A DNA stretch of 42,199 nt from Sphaeroforma sirkka (lineage: Eukaryota; Opisthokonta; Ichthyosporea; Ichthyophonida): contig LUCW03001995.1 of the NCBI GenBank assembly GCA_001586965.3, forward strand, positions 1-42,199, written 5' to 3'. Below the pieces are notes generated by a model. It made no database searches, was not told where the DNA came from, and was given only the letters and a program-made list of their open reading frames with translations. Below, piece by piece: positions 22,701 through 36,800 of the stretch; the stretch's first letter is position 1, and each line of letters starts with the position of its first letter. The translations under genes and the position numbers were made by a program.

Positions 22701-25700
22701 TTGTAGTATATAGTTATTTGGTACATTGCCTAGTTGATTTGTAGTATATAGTTATTTGGTACATTGCCTAGTTGACTTGTAGTATATAGTTATTTGGTAC
22801 ATTGCCTAGTTGGCTTGTAGTATATAGTTATTTGGTACATTGCCTAGTTTTTGTAGTATATAGTTATTTGGTACATTGCCTATTTGATTTGTAGTATATA
22901 GTTATTTGGTACATTGCCTAGTTGGCTTGTAGTATATAGTTATTTGGTACATTGCCTAGTTGGCTTGTAGTATATAGTTATTTGGTACATTGCCTAGTTG
23001 GCTTGTAGTATATAGTTATTTGGTACATTGCCTAGTTGACTTGTAGTATATAGTTATTTGGTACATTGCCTAGTTGACTTGTAGTATATAGTTATTTGGT
23101 ACATTGCCTAGTTGGCTTGTAGTATATAGTTATTTGGTACATTGCCTAGTTGGCTTGTAGTATATAGTTATTTGGTACATTGCCTAGTTGATTTGTAGTA
23201 TATAGTTATTTGGTACATTGCCTAGTTGATTTGTAGTATATAGTTATCTGGTACATTGCCTAGTTGGCTTGTAGTATATAGTTATTTGGTACATTGCCTA
23301 GTTGATTTGTAGTATATAGTTATTTGGTACATTGCCTAGTTGGCTTGTAGTATATAGTTATTTGGTACATTGCCTAGTTGATTTGTAGTATATAGTTATT
23401 TGGTACATTGCCTAGTTGATTTGTAGTATATAGTTATTTGGTACATTGCCTAGTTGACTTGTAGTATATAGTTATTTGGTACATTGCCTAGTTGACTTGT
23501 AGTATATAGTTATCTGGTACATTGCCTAGTTGGCTTGTAGTATATAGTTATTTGGTACATTGCCTAGTTGGCTTGTAGTATATAGTTATTTGGTACATTG
23601 CCTAGTTGACTTGTAGTATATAGTTATTTGGTACATTGCCTAGTTGATTGTAGTATATAGTTATTTGGTACATTGCCTAGTTGATTTGTAGTATATAGTT
23701 ATTTGGTACATTGCCTAGTTGATTTGTAGTATATAGTTATTTGGTACATTGCCTAGTTGGCTTGTAGTATATAGTTATTTGGTACATTGCCTAGTTGATT
23801 TGTAGTATATAGTTATTTGGTACATTGCCTAGTTGACTTGTAGTATATAGTTATTTGGTACATTGCCTAGTTGACTTGTAGTATATAGTTATTTGGTACA
23901 TTGCCTAGTTGGCTTGTAGTATATAGTTATTTGGTACATTGCCTAGTTGGCTTGTAGTATATAGTTATTTGGTACATTGCCTAGTTGATTTGTAGTATAT
24001 AGTTATTTGGTACATTGCCTAGTTGACTTGTAGTATATAGTTATTTGGTACATTGCCTATTTGATTTGTAGTATATAGTTATTTGGTACATTGCCTAGTT
24101 GACTTGTAGTATATAGTTATTTGGTACATTGCCTAGTTGACTTGTAGTAGTATATAGTTATTTGGTACATTGCCTAGTTGGCTTGTAGTATATAGTTATT
24201 TGGTACATTGCCTAGTTGACTTGTAGTATATAGTTATTTGGTACATTGCCTAGTTGATTTTGTAGTATATAGTTATTTGGTACATTGCCTAGTTGGCTTG
24301 TAGTATATAGTTATTTGGTACATTGCCTAGTTGGCTTGTAGTATATAGTTATTTGGTACATTGCCTATTTGATTTGTAGTATATAGTTATTTGGTACATT
24401 GCCTATTTGATTTGTAGTATATAGTTATTTGGTACATTGCCTAGTTGGCTTGTAGTATATAGTTATTTGGTACATTGCCTAGTTGACTTGTAGTATATAG
24501 TTATTTGGTACATTGCCTAGTTGACTTGTAGTATATAGTTATTTGGTACATTGCCTAGTTGGCTTGTAGTATATAGTTATTTGGTACATTGCCTAGTTGA
24601 CTTGTAGTATATAGTTATTTGGTACATTGCCTAGTTGGCTTGTAGTATATAGTTATTTGGTACATTGCCTAGTTGGCTTGTAGTATATAGTTATTTGGTA
24701 CATTGCCTAGTTGATTTGTAGTATATATAGTTATTTGGTACATTGCCTAGTTGACTTGTAGTATATAGTTATTTGGTACATTGCCTAGTTGGCTTGTAGT
24801 ATATAGTTATTTGGTACATTGCCTAGTTGATTTGTAGTATATAGTTATTTGGTACATTGCCTAGTTGACTTGTAGTATATAGTTATTTGGTACATTGCCT
24901 AGTTGACTTGTAGTATATAGTTATTTGGTACATTGCCTAGTTGGCTTGTAGTATATAGTTATTTGGTACATTGCCTAGTTGGCTTGTAGTATATATAGTT
25001 ATTTGGTACATTGCCTAGTTGGCTTGTAGTATATAGTTATTTGGTACATTGCCTAGTTGGCTTGTAGTATATAGTTATTTGGTACATTGCCTAGTTGACT
25101 TGTAGTATATAGTTATCTGGTACATTGCCTAGTTGGCTTGTAGTATATAGTTTTTGGTACATTGCCTAGTTGATTTGTAGTATATAGTTATTTGGTACAT
25201 TGCCTAGTTGATTTGTAGTATATAGTTATTTGGTACATTGCCTAGTTGATTTGTAGTATATAGTTATTTGGTACATTGCCTAGTTGGCTTGTAGTATATA
25301 GTTATTTGGTACATTGCCTAGTTGGCTTGTAGTATATAGTTATTTGGTACATTGCCTAGTTGGCTTGTAGTATATAGTTATTTGGTACATTGCCTAGTTG
25401 GCTTGTAGTATATAGTTATTTGGTACATTGCCTAGTTTGGCTTGTAGTATATAGTTATTTGGTACATTGCCTATTTGATTTGTAGTATATAGTTATTTGG
25501 TACATTGCCTAGTTGATTTGTAGTATATAGTTATTTGGTACATTGCCTAGTTGACTTGTAGTATATAGTTATCTGGTACATTGCCTAGTTGGCTTGTAGT
25601 ATATAGTTATTTGGTACATTGCCTAGTTGGCTTGTAGTATATAGTTATTTGGTACATTGCCTAGTTGATTTGTAGTATATAGTTATTTGGTACATTGCCT

Positions 25701-26194
25701 ATTTGATTTGTAGTATATAGTTATTTGGTACATTGCCTAGTTGACTTGTAGTATATAGTTATTTGGTACATTGCCTAGTTGCTTGTAGTATATAGTTATT
25801 TGGTACATTGCCTAGTTGATTTGTAGTATATAGTTATTTGGTACATTGCCTAGTTGATTTGTAGTATATAGTTATTTGGTACATTGCCTAGTTGGCTTGT
25901 AGTATATAGTTATTTGGTACATTGCCTAGTTGATTTGTAGTATATAGTTATTTGGTACATTGCCTAGTTGGCTTGTAGTATATAGTTATTTGGTACATTG
26001 CCTAGTTGGCTTGTAGTATATAGTTATTTGGTACATTGCCTAGTTGGCTTGTAGTATATAGTTATTTGGTACATTGCCTAGTTGACTTGTAGTATATAGT
26101 TATTTGGTACATTGCCTAGTTGGCTTGTAGTATATAGTTATTTGGTACATTGCCTAGTTGGCTTGTAGTATATAGTTATTTGGTACATTGCCTA

Positions 26195-29100
26195 GTTGAT
26201 TTGTGTAGTATATAGTTATTTGGTACATTGCCTGCCCTAGATTGACTTGTAGTATATATAGTTATTTGGTACATTGCCTAGTTGACTTGTAGTATATAGT
26301 TATTTGGTACATTGCCTAGTTGGCTTGTAGTATATATAGTTATTTGGTACATTGCCTAGTTGGCTTGTAGTATATATAGTTATTTGGTACATTGCCTAGT
26401 TTGATTTGTAGTATATAGTTATTTGGTACATTGCCTAGTTGGCTTGTAGTATATAGTTATTTGGTACATTGCCTAGTTGATTTGTAGTATATAGTTATTT
26501 GGTACATTGCCTAGTTGATTTGTAGTATATAGTTATTTGGTACATTGCCTAGTTGATTTGTAGTATATAGTTATTTGGTACATTGCCTAGTTGAGCTTGT
26601 AGTATATAGTTATTTGGTACATTGCCTAGTTGAGTTTGTATAGTTATATGGTACATTATTGGCTTGTAGTATATAGTTATTGGTACATTGCCTAGTTGGT
26701 TTGTAGTATATAGTTATTTGGTACATTGCCTAGTTGGCTTGTAGTATATAGTTATTTGGTACATTGCCTAGTTGGCTTGTAGTATATAGTTATTTGGTAC
26801 ATTGCCTAGTTGACTTGTAGTATATAGTTGCCTGGTACATTGCCTAGTTGGCTTTGTAGTATATAGTTATTTGGTACATTGCCTACATTGCTTGTAGTAT
26901 ATAGTTATTTGGTACATTGCCTAGTTGGCTTGTAGTATATAGTTATTTGGTACATTGCCTAGTTGGCTTGTAGTATATAGTTATTTGGTACATTGCCTAG
27001 TTGGCTTGTAGTATATAGTTATTTGGTACATTGCCTAGTTGGCTTGTAGTATATAGTTATTTGGTACATTGCCTAGTTGATTTGTGTATATATATAGTTA
27101 TTTGGTACATTGCCTAGTTGATTTGTAGTATATAGTTATTTGGTACATTGCCTAGTTGACTTGTAGTATATAGTTATTTGGTACATTGCCTAGTTGATTT
27201 GTAGTATATAGTTATTTGGTACATTGCCTAGTTGATTTGTAGTATATAGTTATTTGGTACATTGCCTAGTTGGCTTGTAGTATATAGTTATTTGGTACAT
27301 TGCCTAGTTGGCTTGTAGTAGTTAGTTTTGTACATTGTAGTTATTGACTTGTATTATAGTTACATTACATTGCATATGTTGATTTGAGCTTGTAGTATAT
27401 AGTTATTTGGTACATTGCCTAGTTGACTGGCTTGTAGTATATAGTTATTTGGTACATTGCCTAGTTGGCTTGTAGTATATAGTTATTTGGTACATTGCCT
27501 AGTTTGATTTGTAGTATATAGTTATTTGGTACATTGCCTAGTTGATTTGTAGTATATAGTTATTTGGTACATTGCCTAGTTGGCTTGTAGTATATAGTTA
27601 TTTGGTACATTGCCTAGTTGGCTTGTAGTATATAGTTATTTGGTACATTGCCTAGTTGATTTGTAGTATATAGTTATTTGGTACATTGCCTAGTTGATTT
27701 GTAGTATATAGTTATTTGGTACATTGCCTAGTTGATTTGTAGTATATAGTTATTTGGTACATTGCCTAGTTAGTTGTACTTGTAGTATATAGTTATTTGG
27801 TACATTGCCTAGTTGGCTTGTAGTATTAGTTATTTGGTATATAGTTATTTGGTACATGCCTAGTACATTGCCTATTTGATTTAGTATATAGTTATTTGGT
27901 ACATTGCCTAGTTGACTTGTAGTATATAGTTATTTGGTACATTGCCTAGTTGCTTGTAGTATATAGTTATTTGGTACATTGCCTAGTTGATTTGTAGTAT
28001 AGTATATAGTTAATGGTACATTGACTTTTGACTTGTATATAGTTATCTGGTACATATTGCCTAGTTGGCTTGTAGTATATAGTTATTTGGTACATTGCCT
28101 AGTTGACTTGTAGTATATAGTTATTTGGTACATTGCCTAGTTGGCTTGTAGTATATAGTTATTTGGTACATTGCCTAGTTGTTGACTTGTAGTATATAGT
28201 TATTTGGTACATTGCCTAGTTACTTGTAGTATATATAGTTATTTGGTACATTGCCTAGTTGATTTGTAGTATATAGTTATTTGGTACATTGCCTAGTTGA
28301 TTTGTAGTATATAGTTATTTGGTACATTGCCTAGTTGGCTTTAATATATAGTTATTTGGTACATTGCCTAGTTGGCTTGTAGTATATAGTTATTTGGTAC
28401 ATTGCCTAGTTGGCTTGTAGTATATAGTTATTTGGTACATTGCCTAGTTTGCTTGTAGTATATAGTTATTTGGTACATTGCCTAGTTGCGCTTTTGTATA
28501 GTAGTGTGGTATAGTTATTTGGTACATTGCCTAGTTGGCTTGTAGTATATAGTTATTTGGTACATTGCCTAGTTGGCTTGTAGTATATATAGTTATTTGG
28601 TACATTGCCTAGTTGATTTGTAGTATATAGTTATTTGGTACATTGCCTAGTTGATTTGTAGTATATAGTTATTTGGTACATTGCCCTAGTTGATTTGTAG
28701 TATATAGTTATTTGGTACATTGCCTAGTTGGCTTGTAGTATATAGTTATTTGGTACATTGCCTAGTTGCTTTTGTAGTATATAGTTATTTGGTACATTGC
28801 CTAGTTGACTTGTAGTATATAGTTATTTGGTACATTGCCTAGTTGGCTTGTAGTATATAGTTATTTGGTACATTGCCTAGTTGGCTTGTAGTATATAGTT
28901 ATTTGGTACATTGCCTAGTTGGCTTGTAGTATATAGTTATTTGGTACATTGCCTAGTTGACTTGTAGTATATAGTTATTTGGTACATTGCCTAGTTGACT
29001 TGTAGTATATAGTTATTTGGTACATTGCCTAGTTGGCTTGTAGTATATAGTTATTTGGTACATTGCCTAGTTGGCTTGTAGTATATAGTTATTTGGTACA

Positions 29101-30800
29101 TTGCCTAGTTGGCTTTGTAGTATATAGTTATTTGGTACATTGCCTAGTTGGCTTGTAGTATATAGTTATTTGGTACATTGCCTAGTTGATTTGTAGTATA
29201 TAGTTATTTGGTACATTGCCTAGTTGGCTTGTAGTATATAGTTATTTGGTACATTGCCTAGTTGGCTTGTAGTATATAGTTATTTGGTACATTGCCTAGT
29301 TGGCTTGTAGTATATAGTTATCTGTACATTGCCTAGTTGATTTTAGTATATAGTTATTTGGTACATTGCCTAGTTGACTTGTAGTATATAGTTATTTGGT
29401 ACATTGCCTAGTTGACTTGTAGTATATAGTTATTTGGTACATTGCCCTAGTTGGCTTGTAGTATATAGTTATTTGGTACATTGCCTAGTTGGCTTGTAGT
29501 ATATAGTTATTTGGTACATTGCCTAGTTGATTTGTAGTATATAGTTATTTGGTACATTGCCTAGTTGGATTATATATATAGTTATTTGGTACATTGCCTA
29601 GTTGGCTTTGTAGTATATAGTTATTTGGTACATTGCCTAGTTGACTTGTAGTATATAGTTATTTGGTACATTGCCTAGTTGGCTTGTAGTATATAGTTAT
29701 TTGGTACATTGCCTATTTGACTTGTAGTATATAGTTATTTGGTACATTGCCTAGTTGACTTGTAGTATATAGTTATTTGGTACATTGCCTAGTTGGCTTG
29801 TAGTATATAGTTATTTGGTACATTGCCTAGTTGGCTTGTAGTATATAGTTATTTGGTACATTGCCTAGTTGATTTGTAGTATATAGTTATTTGGTACATT
29901 GCCTGGTTGATTTGTAGTATATAGTTATTTGTGGCGCTACATTGCCTAGTTGTTGTTTGTAGTATATAGTTATTTGCATTTTATTTGCAGACAGTATACC
30001 GATTAGTATATAGTTATTTGGTACATTGCCTAGTTGGCTTGTAGTATATAGTTATTTGGTACATTGCCTAGTTGATTTGTGTAGTATATAGTTATTTGGT
30101 ACATTGCCTAGTTGACTTGTAGTATATAGTTATTTGGTACATTGCCTAGTTTGATTTGTAGTATATAGTTATTTGGTACATTGCCTAGTTGACTTGTAGT
30201 ATATAGTTATTTGGTACATTGCCTAGTTGGCTTACTTGTATATATAGTTATTTGGTACATTGCCTAGTTGGATTTGTAGCATATAGTATATAGTTATTTG
30301 GTACATTGCCTAGTTGACTTGTAGCATTAGTATATAGTTATTTGGTACATTGCCTAATTGAACAGGGTTAGTTAGAATAGGATTATTTGGTACATTGCCT
30401 AGTTGGCTTGTAGTATATAGTTATTTGGTACATTGCCTAGTTGATTTGTAGTATATAGTTATTTGGTACATTGCCTATTGATTTGTATAGTATATAGTTA
30501 ATTGGTACATTGCCTAGTACATTGACTTGTAGTATATAGTTATTTGGTACATTGCCTTGTTGACTTGTAGTATAGTTATTTATAGTACATTGCCTAGTTG
30601 GATCCTAGTATATATAGTTATTTGGTATTGCATTGCCTAGTTGGTTTGTAGTATATAGTTACCTGTTATTTGGTACATTGCCTAGTTGACTTGTAGTATA
30701 TAGTTATTTGGTACATTGCCTAGTTTTGCTATTTGTAGTATATAGTTATCTGGTACATTGCCTAGTTAATTGTAGTATTAGTTATTTGGTACATTGCCTA
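26195..30800 (+). repeat. Disrupted zone inside the satellite
   Basis: Monomers here show far more deletions, insertions and fused partial copies than the blocks on either side. Examples are at 26225-26240, 26625-26690, 27315-27395, 27825-27885, 28000-28060, 28490-28515, 29920-30010 and 30205-30780. A stretch near 29970-30005 (CATTTTATTTGCAGACAG) is hardly satellite-like. Normal monomers are interspersed. From about 30,800 the array is regular again. Confidence 0.85.
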
Positions 30801-33800
30801 GTTGATTTGTAGTATATAGTTATTTGGTACATTGCCTAGTTGGCTTGTAGTATATAGTTATCTGGTACATTGCCTAGTTGGCTTGTAGTATATAGTTATT
30901 TGGTACATTGCCTAGTTGATTTGTAGTATATAGTTATTTGGTACATTGCCTATTTGATTTGTAGTATATAGTTATTTGGTACATTGCCTAGTTGACTTGT
31001 AGTATATAGTTATCTGGTACATTGCCTAGTTGACTTGTAGTATATAGTTATTTGGTACATTGCCTAGTTGTTTTTGTAGTATATAGTTATTTGGTACATT
31101 GCCTAGTTGACTTGTAGTATATAGTTATTTGGTACATTGCCTAGTTGGCTTGTAGTATATAGTTATTTGGTACATTGCCTAGTTGACTTGTAGTATATAG
31201 TTATTTGGTACATTGCCTAGTTGACTTGTAGTATATAGTTATTTGGTACATTGCCTAGTTGACTTGTAGTATATAGTTATCTGGTACATTGCCTAGTTGA
31301 TTTGTAGTATATAGTTATTTGGTACATTGCCTAGTTGACTTGTAGTATATAGTTATTTGGTACATTGCCTAGTTGACTTGTAGTATATAGTTATTTGGTA
31401 CATTGCCTAGTTGGCTTGTGTAGTATATAGTTATTTGGTACATTGCCTAGTTGACTTGTAGTATATAGTTATTTGGTACATTGCCTAGTTGGCTTGTAGT
31501 ATATAGTTATTTGGTACATTGCCTAGTTGGCTTGTAGTATATAGTTATTTGGTACATTGCCTAGTTGATTTGTAGTATATAGTTATTTGGTACATTGCCT
31601 AGTTGGCTTGTAGTATATAGTTATTTGGTACATTGCCTAGTTGGCTTGTAGTATATAGTTATTTGGTACATTGCCTAGTTGGCTTTGTAGTATATAGTTA
31701 TTTGGTACATTGCCTAGTTGATTTGTAGTATATAGTTATTTGGTACATTGCCTATTTGATTTGTAGTATATAGTTATTTGGTACATTGCCTAGTTGGCTT
31801 GTAGTATATAGTTATTTGGTACATTGCCTAGTTGGCTTGTAGTATATATAGTTATTTGGTACATTGCCTAGTTGATTTGTAGTATATAGTTATTTGGTAC
31901 ATTGCCTAGTTGACTTGTAGTATATAGTTATTTGGTACATTGCCTAGTTGGCTTGTAGTATATAGTTATTTGGTACATTGCCTAGTTGGCTTTGTAGTAT
32001 ATAGTTATTTGGTACATTGCCTAGTTGATTTGTAGTATATAGTTATTTGGTACATTGCCTAGTTGATTTGTAGTATATAGTTATTTGGTACATTGCCTAG
32101 TTGACTTGTAGTATATAGTTATTTGGTACATTGCCTAGTTGGCTTTGTAGTATATAGTTATTTGGTACATTGCCTAGTTGGCTTGTAGTATATAGTTATT
32201 TGGTACATTGCCTAGTTGATTTGTAGTATATAGTTATTTGGTACATTGCCTAGTTGGCTTGTAGTATATAGTTATTTGGTACATTGCCTAGTTGGCTTGT
32301 AGTATATAGTTATTTGGTACACATTGCCTAGTTGGCTTGTAGTATATAGTTATTTGGTACATTGCCTAGTTGATTTGTAGTATATAGTTATTTGGTACAT
32401 TGCCTAGTTGACTTGTAGTATATAGTTATTTGGTACATTGCCTAGTTGGCTTGTAGTATATAGTTATTTGGTACATTGCCTAGTTGACTTGTAGTATATA
32501 GTTATTTGGTACATTGCCTAGTTGACTTGTAGTATATAGTTATTTGGTACATTGCCTAGTTGGCTTGTAGTATATAGTTATTTGGTACATTGCCTAGTTG
32601 GCTTGTAGTATATAGTTATTTGGTACATTGCCTAGTTGGCTTGTAGTATATAGTTATTTGGTACATTGCCTAGTTGATTTGTAGTATATAGTTATTTGGT
32701 ACATTGCCTAGTTGAGTTTTTGTAGTATATAGTTATTTGGTACATTGCCTAGTTGACTTGTGTAGTATATAGTTAGTTATTTGGTACATTGCCTAGTTTG
32801 ATTTGTAGTATATATAGTTATTTGGTACATTGCCTAGTTGATTTGTAGTATATAGTTATTTGGTACATTGCCCTAGTTGGCTTGTAGTATATAGTTATTT
32901 GGTACATTGCCTAGTTGGCTTGTAGTATATAGTTATTTGGTACATTGCCTAGTTGACTTGTAGCATATAGTTATTTGGTACATTGCCTATTTGATTTGTA
33001 GTATATAGTTATTTGGTACATTGCCTAGTTGATTTGTAGTATATAGTTATTTGGTACATTGCCTAGTTGATTTGTAGTATATAGTTATTTGGTACATTGC
33101 CTAGTTGGCTTGTAGTATATAGTTATTTGGTACATTGCCTAGTTGATTTGTAGTATATAGTTATTTGGTACATTGCCTAGTTGATTTGTAGTATATAGTT
33201 ATTTGGTACATTGCCTAGTTGGCTTGTAGTATATAGTTATTTGGTACATTGCCTAGTTGGCTTGTAGTATATAGTTATTTGGTGGTACATTGCCTAGTTG
33301 GCTTGTAGTATATAGTTATTTGGTACATTGCCTAGTTGATTTGTAGTATATAGTTATTTGGTACATTGCCTAGTTGACTTGTTGTAGTATATAGTTATTT
33401 GGTACATTGCCTAGTTGGCTTGTAGTATATAGTTATTTGGTACATTGCCTAGTTGGCTTGTAGTATATAGTTATTTGGTACATTGCCTAGTTGATTTGTA
33501 GTATATAGTTATTTGGTACATTGCCTAGTTGACTTGTAGTATATAGTTATTTGGTACATTGCCTAGTTGGCTTGTAGTATATAGTTATTTGGTACATTGC
33601 CTAGTTGGCTTGTAGTATATAGTTATTTGGTACATTGCCTAGTTGATTTGTAGTATATAGTTATTTGGTACATTGCCTAGTTGATTTGTAGTATATAGTT
33701 ATTTGGTACATTGCCTAGTTGACTTGTAGTATATAGTTATCTGGTACATTGCCTAGTTGACTTGTAGCATATAGTTATCTGGTACATTGCCTAGTTGATT

Positions 33801-36800
33801 GGCTTGTAGTATATAGTTATTTGGTACATTGCCTAGTTGATTTGTAGTATATAGTTATTTGGTACATTGCCTAGTTGGCTTGTAGTATATAGTTATTTGG
33901 TACATTGCCTAGTTGGCTTGTAGTATATAGTTATTTGGTACATTGCCTAGTTGACTTGTAGTATATAGTTATTTGGTACATTGCCTAGTTGATTTGTAGT
34001 ATATAGTTATTTGGTACATTGCCTAGTTGACTTGTAGTATATAGTTATTTGGTACATTGCCTAGTTGGCTTGTAGTATATAGTTATTTGGTACATTGCCT
34101 AGTTGGCTTGTAGTATATAGTTATTTGGTACATTGCCTAGTTGACTTGTAGTATATAGTTATTTGGTACATTGCCTAGTTGGCTTGTAGTATATAGTTAT
34201 TTGGTACATTGCCTAGTTGGCTTGTAGTATATAGTTATTTGGTACATTGCCTAGTTGGCTTTTGTAGTATATAGTTATTTGGTACATTGCCTGTTTGATT
34301 TGTAGTATATAGTTATTTGGTACATTGCCTATTTGATTTGTAGTATATAGTTATTTGGTACATTGCCTAGTTGACTTGTAGTATATAGTTATTTGGTACA
34401 TTGCCTAGTTGGCTTGTAGTATATAGTTATTTGGTACATTGCCTAGTTGGCTTGTAGTATATAGTTATTTGGTACATTGCCTAGTTGATTTGTAGTATAT
34501 AGTTATTTGGTACATTGCCTAGTTGATTTGTAGTATATAGTTATTTGGTACATTGCCTAGTTGACTTGTAGTATATAGTTATTTGGTACATTGCCTAGTT
34601 GGCTTGTAGTATATAGTTATTTGGTACATTGCCTAGTTAGTTTGCTTGTAGTATATAGTTATTTGGTACATTGCCTAGTTGATTTGTAGTATATAGTTAT
34701 TTGGTACATTGCCTAGTTGGCTTGTAGTATATAGTTATTTGGTACATTGCCTAGTTGATTTGTAGTATATAGTTATTTGGTACATTGCCTAGTTGGCTTG
34801 TAGTATATAGTTATTTGGTACATTGCCTATTGCCTATTTGATTTGTAGTATATAGTTATTTGGTACATTGCCTAGTTGATTTGTAGTATATAGTTATTTG
34901 GTACATTGCCTAGTTGATTTGTAGTATATAGTTATTTGGTACATTGCCTAGTTGGCTTGTAGTATATAGTTATTTGGTACATTGCCTAGTTGGCTTGTAG
35001 TATATAGTTATTTGGTACATTGCCTAGTTGGCTTGTAGTATATAGTTATTTGGTACATTGCCTAGTTGGCTTGTAGTATATAGTTATTTGGTACATTGCC
35101 TAGTTGATTTGTAGTATATAGTTATTTGGTACATTGCCTAGTTGACTTTTGTAGTATATAGTTATTTGGTACATTGCCTAGTTGGCTTGTAGTATATAGT
35201 TATTTGGTACATTGCCTAGTTGGCTTGTAGTATATAGTTATTTGGTACATTGCCTATTTGATTTGTAGTATATAGTTATTTGGTACATTGCCTAGTTGAT
35301 TTGTAGTATATAGTTATTTGGTACATTGCCTAGTTGGCTTGTAGTATATAGTTATTTGGTACATTGCCTAGTTGACTTGTAGTATATAGTTATTTGGTAC
35401 ATTGCCTAGTTGATTTGTAGTATATAGTTATTTGGTACATTGCCTAGTTGGCTTGTAGTATATAGTTATTTGGTACATTGCCTAGTTGGCTTGTAGTATA
35501 TAGTTATTTGGTACATTGCCTAGTTGGCTTGTAGTATATAGTTATTTGGTACATTGCCTATTTGCTTTTGTAGTATATAGTTATTTGGTACATTGCCTAG
35601 TTGATTTGTAGTATATAGTTATTTGGTACATTGCCTAGTTGACTTGTAGTATATAGTTATTTGGTACATTGCCTAGTTGGCTTGTAGTATATAGTTATTT
35701 GGTACATTGCCTAGTTGACTTGTAGTATATAGTTATTTGGTACATTGCCTAGTTGGCTTGTAGTATATAGTTATTTGGTACATGCCTAGTTGATTTGTAG
35801 TATATAGTTATTTGGTACATTGCCTAGTTGGCTTGTAGTATATAGTTATTTGGTACATTGCCTAGTTGGCTTGTAGTATATAGTTATTTGGTACATTGCC
35901 TAGTTGATTTGTAGTATATAGTTATTTGGTACATTGCCTAGTTGATTTGTAGTATATAGTTATTTGGTACATTGCCTAGTTGACTTTGTAGTATATAGTT
36001 ATCTGGTACATTGCCTAGTTGGCTTGTAGTATATAGTTATTTGGTACATTGCCTAGTTTGCTTTGTAGTATATAGTTATTTGGTACATTGCCTAGTTGAT
36101 TTGTAGTATATAGTTATTTGGTACATTGCCTAGTTGATTTGTAGTATATAGTTATTTGGTACATTGCCTAGTTGACTTGTAGTATATAGTTATTTGGTAC
36201 ATTGCCTAGTTGGCTTGTAGTATATAGTTATTTGGTACATTGCCTAGTTGGCTTGTAGTATATAGTTATTTGGTACATTGCCTATTTGATTTGTAGTATA
36301 TAGTTATTTGGTACATTGCCTATTTGATTTGTAGTATATAGTTATTTGGTACATTGCCTAGTTGACTTGTAGTATATAGTTATTTGGTACATTGCCTAGT
36401 TGGCTTGTAGTATATAGTTATTTGGTACATTGCCTAGTTGATTTGTAGTATATAGTTATTTGGTACATTGCCTAGTTGATTTGTAGTATATAGTTATTTG
36501 GTACATTGCCTAGTTGATTTGTAGTATATAGTTATTTGGTACATTGCCTAGTTGGCTTGTAGTATATAGTTATTTGGTACATTGCCTAGTTGACTTGTAG
36601 TATATAGTTATTTGGTACATTGCCTAGTTGGCTTGTAGTATATAGTTATTTGGTACATTGCCTAGTTGGCTTGTAGTATATAGTTATTTGGTACATTGCC
36701 TAGTTGGCTTGTAGTATATAGTTATTTGGTACATTGCCTAGTTGGCTTGTAGTATATAGTTATTTGGTACATTGCCTAGTTGATTTGTAGTATATAGTTA

